A stretch of DNA of 64,000 nt from the NCBI GenBank assembly GCA_020746875.1, contig JAGTJL010000002.1, forward strand, positions 3,782,001-3,846,000, written 5' to 3'. Below the pieces are notes generated by a model. It did not search any database. It had not been told where the DNA came from and saw only the letters and a program-made list of their open reading frames with translations. Shown piece by piece: positions 59,466 through 64,000 of this stretch (position 1 is the first letter of the stretch; each line of letters begins with the position of its first letter). The translations under genes were made by a program, and so were the position numbers. Source of the DNA: Rhexocercosporidium sp. MPI-PUGE-AT-0058 (lineage: Eukaryota > Ascomycota > Leotiomycetes > Helotiales).

Positions 59466-59750
59466 TTAATTTATAATAAATAAGTCCTGAGCTAAGTTAG
59501 GACTAGCTTTTTCTTCTTCTTGATCTCTAATAGTTTCTTTTGTAAAAATATCCCAACTTTTAAGAGAGATAATTAATTCAAAGGTCTTTTTACTTAGCCT
59601 ATTTCTTAGCTTATTAATAATAAGAGCCCTTTGATTAAAATATCTCTCGGAAGAAGCCGAAGTAGCCGGAATCTGTAAATAGCTTCTAGTTACTAAAAAT
59701 AATACCGGGTATTTATCTTTATTATTAGCCCAAAAGGTTAAAGGGCGTAC
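59466..59750 (-). pseudogene. hAT transposase C-terminal dimerisation fragment
   Basis: 94 codons without a single stop: VRPLTFWANNKDKYPVL, YLQIPATSASSERYF and KLRNRLSKKTFELIISLKSW, ending in a TAA at 59466. This is the hAT dimerisation region (IPATSA-SER signature). The rest of the transposase is absent: to the right there is AT-rich sequence and then the second copia. A GTAAGT at about 59804 and an AATAAG acceptor at 59750 could mark an intron, but the upstream exon is not recognisable. Confidence 0.8.
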
Positions 59751-59808
59751 TTATTAATATATTAATAAATTTATTTATTATTATTTATAAGAATAAAGAC
59801 TTACAGTT

Positions 59809-62800
59809 TGTCGCACCCTAGCGCAGTTTACTGGTTATGTGTATGCTCTCGTAAGCACTCACGTGTATATATACTCGGGTTATAATCCTCTCTTATAAAA
59901 AGTAACGCTTACTTTAATATATTTTTTAAACCTTTACTTTTTATATTAATCGTAGAGCTCTTAAACTATTAAAAGCCTGCTTTACTTTTGTTTAATAATT
60001 AAAAGCTATATTTGTTTTTATAAGCTACTTTTAATATATATAAATTTCGAGCTTTAGTTAAGCTTATTTAACTTTAACTTTATAATCTTCGTTCCTTTTT
60101 TTTACGCTTAAACCCTAATATCCCTTTTAGCGCGATTATCGAGATATTATCGCACGATAATCTTAGCGGTTTTAACGCAAATATTATATACTTAAAGCTT
60201 AAAGACTTTTCGTTATAAATAAATTATTTAACTCTTAGCGCTTAAATACTCGGACTTTAGCCTTTCGTTAACTTAAATGCTTTAAATATAAAAACACTAA
60301 TTAAAATCATTAATAAAAATCCACGAACTGCCGAGTAAATCGCTTAATAAAAAAATAATTTCGCTAAATTAAATTATATAATAAAAACAAATAAATATAA
60401 TAAATAACTCAAGAAATAAGCGCTCGATTATTACGTAATAATTATATCTTCCTCGGACTAAATAATTATAAGCTTTAACGCTTTTATTATTCCTTTTTTT
60501 ACTCGACCGGACGAGCTTATTAAGATAACCGCAGAATCTTATTAAAAGAAAGCCGAAGCAGAAGTTAAAGCGTATATTATAAAATACATAATATAATAAC
60601 TACGAACTACGGTATACCTTAAGCTTTACGAATAAATTAAGAAAATTATAAGCCGTTAATTTTTTAATATAATTACTACGTAGCTCGTCGCTAAAAAAGA
60701 AGTTAATATTTAAGTATTAATTCGCACGCTTAAAATAATTCTATATTAAATAAATATAATAATTTAAACGATAACCCGTTAAGATTATCTACAATTTTTA
60801 AATATAAAGAATATTCGAAACCTAAAAGTCTAGATTATATAATATTAAAAGCTAATCCGAAAAAGGAACTTATATTATATGCCGGAAATACTCGACACCC
60901 TTAATATTAACCTTTCCTAATCGCAGTTAATAATTTTAATAGCTTATAAGCTTAAAAGTACTTTCTTAAGACTAAAAAAGCCGACGAGCTCGGGATACCT
61001 TTTAAATATTCCTTAAAACAACTCGCACGGCTGTTTTATTTTAATTAAGCCGATCGCCAGTATTAATAACTTATCGGTAGAAAATCAAAGTATAATTATT
61101 TCTTTACTCTTAATTCACGCTTTAATAATAATAAAACACCCGACTCAGAAGCTTTTAATTTATATAATAAAAGATTAAACCGATTTAAGACAAAAAGAAA
61201 ACTTATAAAAAAAGCATATTTATACTCAAAAAACAAAACTCACCGTTAATCTCCCTTAAACTATACTTAATTATAAATAATAATTTACGGAAAAGTCTTT
61301 ATTAAGAATAAAAATAAAATAGCTCGTTTAATTTTAAGAATAAATAATTAATATTATAATAATATCCGGCAGCGGTTTATTACGCTATAATAAAAAGCTC
61401 TTCGTAAACAAATAAGCTCGGATAAGCTTTTCTTTTAATTAATAAAAGATTTCTTAGCGAAATTAAATAAGTAAAAATTTAATAAATTAAATAAGAAAAA
61501 ATCTACTTTTCTCGGAAACTTATTAAATAAAAAAAGAATAAGCGGGACTTACGCGCACCCGGTACTCTTACTTAATTTAGCCGAGTATTTAATTACGAGT
61601 ATATATTCCCTTTAAAATTCACCTCATCTTTTATTAGACTCGATTCTATTAAATAATTATAAAGCGACTAATTTAATTAACGATAGTTTAATATTATTAA
61701 AAGAATCTTTTATAAAATCCATTTTTAAGGATTTAATTAAATATAAGAGCTCTTAATTGCCTATTATTAGACGCGGAACTCGAGTTATAAAAGAAATACT
61801 TAAGAGTCTAAATAAAGAATTATTTAATCTTACGCTTTACGATATTATAATTATAAAAAACTTTTATATTAATATTATTTCTAAAGCTCGTCTTTATAAA
61901 ACCAGTCTTTAATTTTATAATATAAATTACACTTTAAAATAAAACGAAAAAGGCTTGTTAATTAAGGAATATCTTATAATACGATAACTAAAGCGTAAAT
62001 AAAACCTCGTTTTCTTTAAATATAAAATTACGTTTAATTTACTCTTCGAGCCCTCGTAATATACTTTTAAGCGCTATAAGAATTTTAATATTTTTAACGC
62101 TTTTTAAAAAAATAAAAAAATTATATAAATTATTTAAAGATTATAAGTACCCTAAAATAGACTCGGAGCGTATTTAATATTTATAAGTAAGCTATTTAGG
62201 TCCGGATGCTTTAAGGAAATTAATAAGCACGGCGAGAAATATTAAAATTACTAAAATAATAAGAAAAATTAAGTGCGAGTAATATATTTTAATTTATATT
62301 ATTTAAGTAATTTTTAAACGTTTACCGAAAAAGAAATCCTTTAAATTATTTTAAAAAATCACTTAAGATTTATTTAATTATTCGAAATATTAAAGTAATT
62401 ACTTTTAGTTTCTTATACTTAAATACGAGTATAGCGGCTTACTTATTAATTATATATTATAAATAAAAGAGTATAATAAAATATTTTAATATATTAAGAG
62501 CTTTAACGCTTAAGTTTAAAGGTAATTTAAACTTTTAATATATAAATTTAAATATAATTAAAAAAAAGCAATTCTTATAATTCGAAGATTTACGAGATAT
62601 AAGAGATAAGCTAATAAGCTCGGAATTAACTTCGAGCTTTTATTAACGGCAACTCATAAGTTAAATAGCAAAGCCGAAAGAGTTAATTAAAAAGTAATTA
62701 ATAAAAGTATTAAGATAAGATTATTAATTAATTTCTTAATAGATTTGAGTATTAAATATATATTCGCAGGGATTTATTTATATAATAGAAGCTTAAAGCG

Positions 62801-64000
62801 AGTAAATAACTAGTTATTACTTATTAAAATTAACGACAAGTGATTTCGGAATTATTTTCGGTAATATAACTTAGCGCTTATTACAAGACTTATTATAGAT
62901 TTTAAATTAAACTGAAATAAGATTTATATATATAATTATAAAGCGTATTTATTAATAATAAAAAAAGCTAAAGGATAAAATAAAAAAGCGTTTAAAATAA
63001 TTACGCGTACGAATATCGGATATTTTATAAGTTTCCACGCTTTTAATATTTATAAGATTTAAGTGCCATATCTCGACAGAATAATTATCACGCGTAATAT
63101 ACGCTTTAACGAAGATAGCTTCTATATTACCTTAAATAAAAAAGCAAAGATCACGATTTAAGGAGCTCGGTTTATTTATAATCTCATCGAGGAGGATAAG
63201 TTTATTATAAATTAAATTAAAATTATTAAGAATATTATTAAAGATATAATTATCGAAAAAAAATAATACAAATCTCTTAAGCGAAAACTTACTTTAATTA
63301 TATATTAAACGAATTTAAAAATCAATTAAAAGCTCCGAGAATTAGAACTCGAAGGTAAAAAAGTATATTAATAGCTTAAGTATAATAAATAGACTTTTAA
63401 CTCCGGAATATACTCTTACTTTAAAAGGCTATTTTAAATAAAATAAGGAATTAAGAGAAAGTACGTTAAATTAAAAATTTATTTTAAATATAAAATAAGA
63501 CTTAAAAGCATTCGACTTACGTAAGAGTATATAACTTACAAATCGAGATTCGAACGTATTATAAAATTAAGCGCGAAATCCGCCTCGATTATCACGCATC
63601 GAGATTTAAATACCGTCGAGACTTTATTTATAAAAAGAAACTTTAATAATAATTTTAATATTATATTCCTAAACTAAAGTATAAAATACTCGGACGACGA
63701 AAGCAAGATAAGCGAAAGTAATACGCTTTTAAATTATAGTAAAAGAAGCTTAATTAAAATTAAATATACTTATTAATATAGGATTATATTAAGCCTCGGC
63801 TAAACTCGCTTAATAAATATAAGATTATATTAAGCATACCTTTCCATAAACTCAACTACCTTTGCATAAAGCTCCGGCTTCGCATAAAGCCTCGGCTTCC
63901 GTGCTTTGAACCTCGGAAGCTTTAAGCTTCCGGTAGAGGGTTATTCAGGGCTAAAACAGTGGCTTTCAGGAGCCTTAAGCTTTCGTGTTTTAAATCCCGG
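59809..64000 (+). mobile_element. second Ty1/copia element (Copia-2), truncated by window end
   Basis: Begins at TGTCGCACCCTAGCG, which I take as the start of a 5' LTR (3' LTR not in window). A gag-like region occupies about 60110-61100. The plus-strand pre-integrase motif SYLGPDALRKLISTARNIKITK with a KCE pair lies at about 62180-62290, followed by integrase remnants ending in HKLNSKAERVN and FAGIYLYNRS (about 62630-62800). RIP stops throughout. Different sequence from Copia-1. The last 200 bp are less AT-rich and carry a 19-bp hairpin (CGGAAGCTT-T-AAGCTTCCG, about 63916). Confidence 0.75.

Noticed and set aside
34500..64000. regional centromere
   Set aside because: AT-rich, RIPed nested transposons are compatible with a centromere but equally common elsewhere in such genomes; nothing specific supports it.

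Overview
The window looks like a chromosome segment of a filamentous ascomycete (Pezizomycotina, perhaps a leotiomycete; the species cannot be fixed from sequence alone). The evidence is short GT-AG introns of about 40-180 bp, typical fungal families (DUF3435, DUF1996, Pil1/eisosome, Zn2Cys6, HET) and a two-speed composition: a gene-bearing half (about 1-29.5 kb) and a very AT-rich half (about 29.5-64 kb). The AT-rich half consists of transposable elements riddled with C-to-T and G-to-A changes, the mark of repeat-induced point mutation (RIP). I saw no tRNA, rRNA or CRISPR array.

Layout. (a) 1-2.43 kb, minus strand: an apparently intact DUF3435 tyrosine recombinase, the protein class that drives Starship giant transposons. 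It runs off the left edge; its 5' side faces a RIP-mutated AT block (2.9-4.0 kb) with a 9-bp minisatellite. (b) 5.5-18.8 kb: ordinary genes, all on the minus strand and well spaced: a secreted DUF1996 protein, a large uncharacterised protein with a likely in-frame 51-nt intron, an eisosome Pil1/Lsp1-family gene whose start codon appears to be split by an intron, and a small basic Ser/His-rich protein. (c) 20.2-26.2 kb: a Zn2Cys6 regulator and an MFS transporter transcribed divergently from one 0.84-kb intergenic region, followed by the relic of a flavin monooxygenase and an AT-rich miniature element with a striking hairpin. This may be what remains of a small metabolic cluster. (d) 27.2-28.8 kb: a G-domain NTPase gene with one apparent single-base frameshift in front of the P-loop. 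(e) 29.5-34.3 kb: AT-rich TE debris (a related copia LTR, an 11-bp minisatellite) around two unmutated islands, one with an inverted pair of perfect 25-bp repeats and one with an intact HET-domain gene.

(f) 34.3-64 kb is a nested transposon archive that can be ordered. A Tc1/IS630-type DNA transposon (TIRs at 35979 and 59416, TA flanks) had its transposase split by a copia element (197-bp LTRs, 5-bp target duplication). That copia then received two Ty3/gypsy elements: Gypsy-1 (37060-43985, minus strand, 481-bp LTRs) and Gypsy-2 (47252-54914, plus strand, 258-bp LTRs). Both have LTRs of equal length within each pair, and target duplications (identical, or differing by one transition). A pogo-like transposase fragment lies to the left; a hAT C-terminal fragment and a second, window-truncated copia lie to the right. 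Reverse-transcriptase active-site Asp codons have become Asn and many Gln/Trp codons have become stops, so none of these retroelements can be autonomous.

The most promising leads are the intact DUF3435 recombinase, the split-start Pil1 gene, the frameshifted G-domain gene, the non-RIPed islands at 30.9-31.4 and 32.3-34.2 kb, and the convergent accessory ORF inside Gypsy-1.
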